Assembly: GCA_951801155.1 (NCBI GenBank) | Contig: CATOLK010000002.1 | Coordinates: forward strand, 1 to 24,394 | Source: an uncultured Rickettsiales bacterium | Lineage (GTDB): Bacteria > Pseudomonadota > Alphaproteobacteria > Rickettsiales > UBA1997 | Reading direction: 5' to 3' | Length of the DNA stretch: 24,394 nucleotides | The notes under the pieces: generated by a model | Databases searched by the model: none | What the model was told of the DNA's origin: nothing | What the model saw: only the letters and a program-made list of their open reading frames with translations | Position numbers and translations under genes: made by a program | Part shown: piece by piece, positions 24,371 to 24,394 of the stretch | Layout: every line of letters starts with the position of its first letter | Numbering within the stretch: the stretch's first letter is position 1

Positions 24371-24394
24371 ATTAAAATAATAAATACATATGAT

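Larger units (their letters stand above)
23741..24394. other. Repeat-rich intergenic end of the window
   Basis: This stretch of over 650 bp contains repeat copies E and F, a nested hairpin (AGAACA 23841-23846 with TGTTCT 23875-23880; TTAGA 23855-23859 with TCTAA 23867-23871) that may be a terminator, and no open frame with coding character. Confidence 0.6.

Noticed and set aside
1..24394. The recurring palindromic repeats as a CRISPR array.
   Set aside because: Copies are single, kilobases apart, in both orientations and lack regular spacers; no cas gene is present.

Overview
The window is very AT-rich DNA with short operons and repeat-filled intergenic gaps. It looks like part of the genome of a host-associated alphaproteobacterium, most like Rickettsiales or a related AT-rich symbiont or gut lineage. 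The main pointers are a ValRS that resembles the archaeal-type (type 2) enzyme known from Rickettsia, an orphan HK97-type portal protein resembling the gene-transfer-agent portal that alphaproteobacteria carry, MnhC/MnhD-like antiporter subunits, Sel1 repeats, an autotransporter, and imperfect palindromic repeats with ATTCC/GGAAT arms. The taxonomic call is inference from gene content only.

Layout. 1-359: repeat DNA and a promoter. 360-1499: a Sel1-repeat protein. 1586-2674: a C-terminally short phage/GTA portal protein. 2840-3631 (-): map. 4002-4592 (-): rplU-rpmA with its own terminator. 4939-5922 (+): an RgpF-like glycan protein, facing rpsU (6018-6203, -) across a shared terminator. 6557-11840 (-): a probable four-gene operon transcribed aldo/keto reductase -> exported flavodoxin -> 897-residue repeat protein with a YopJ/CE-clan-like motif -> exported CMD-cupin protein. 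12224-15315 (+): an autotransporter whose start codon and signal peptide are separated by a C11 tract. 15824-16811: a GNAT-type gene broken by a frameshift. 16890-17732: an aspartoacylase/succinylglutamate desuccinylase-family hydrolase. 17930-23181: valS followed by a tightly packed set of four membrane genes resembling an Mrp/Mnh antiporter. 23360-23740: a small exported protein. The right end is repeat DNA like the left end.

Most interesting points. (1) The autotransporter looks phase variable. The ATG at 12224 leads into an 11-C run (12275-12285). With 11 Cs translation stops after 32 codons; adding one C or removing two joins the ATG to a full signal peptide and a roughly 1,030-residue autotransporter. 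As read here the gene is OFF. (2) The 897-residue protein has a 450-bp in-frame tandem duplication with a 200-bp identical core, an H...N...Q-x4-C arrangement resembling YopJ-family acetyltransferases/CE-clan peptidases, and a 9-bp coding minisatellite. It sits among small redox-type genes that look acquired. (3) Six intergenic copies of a composite palindromic element share a core and carry two kinds of outer end, suggesting a non-autonomous mobile element family.

Housekeeping genes (map, rplU, rpmA, rpsU, valS) look intact. No tRNA, rRNA, CRISPR array or transposase gene was found.
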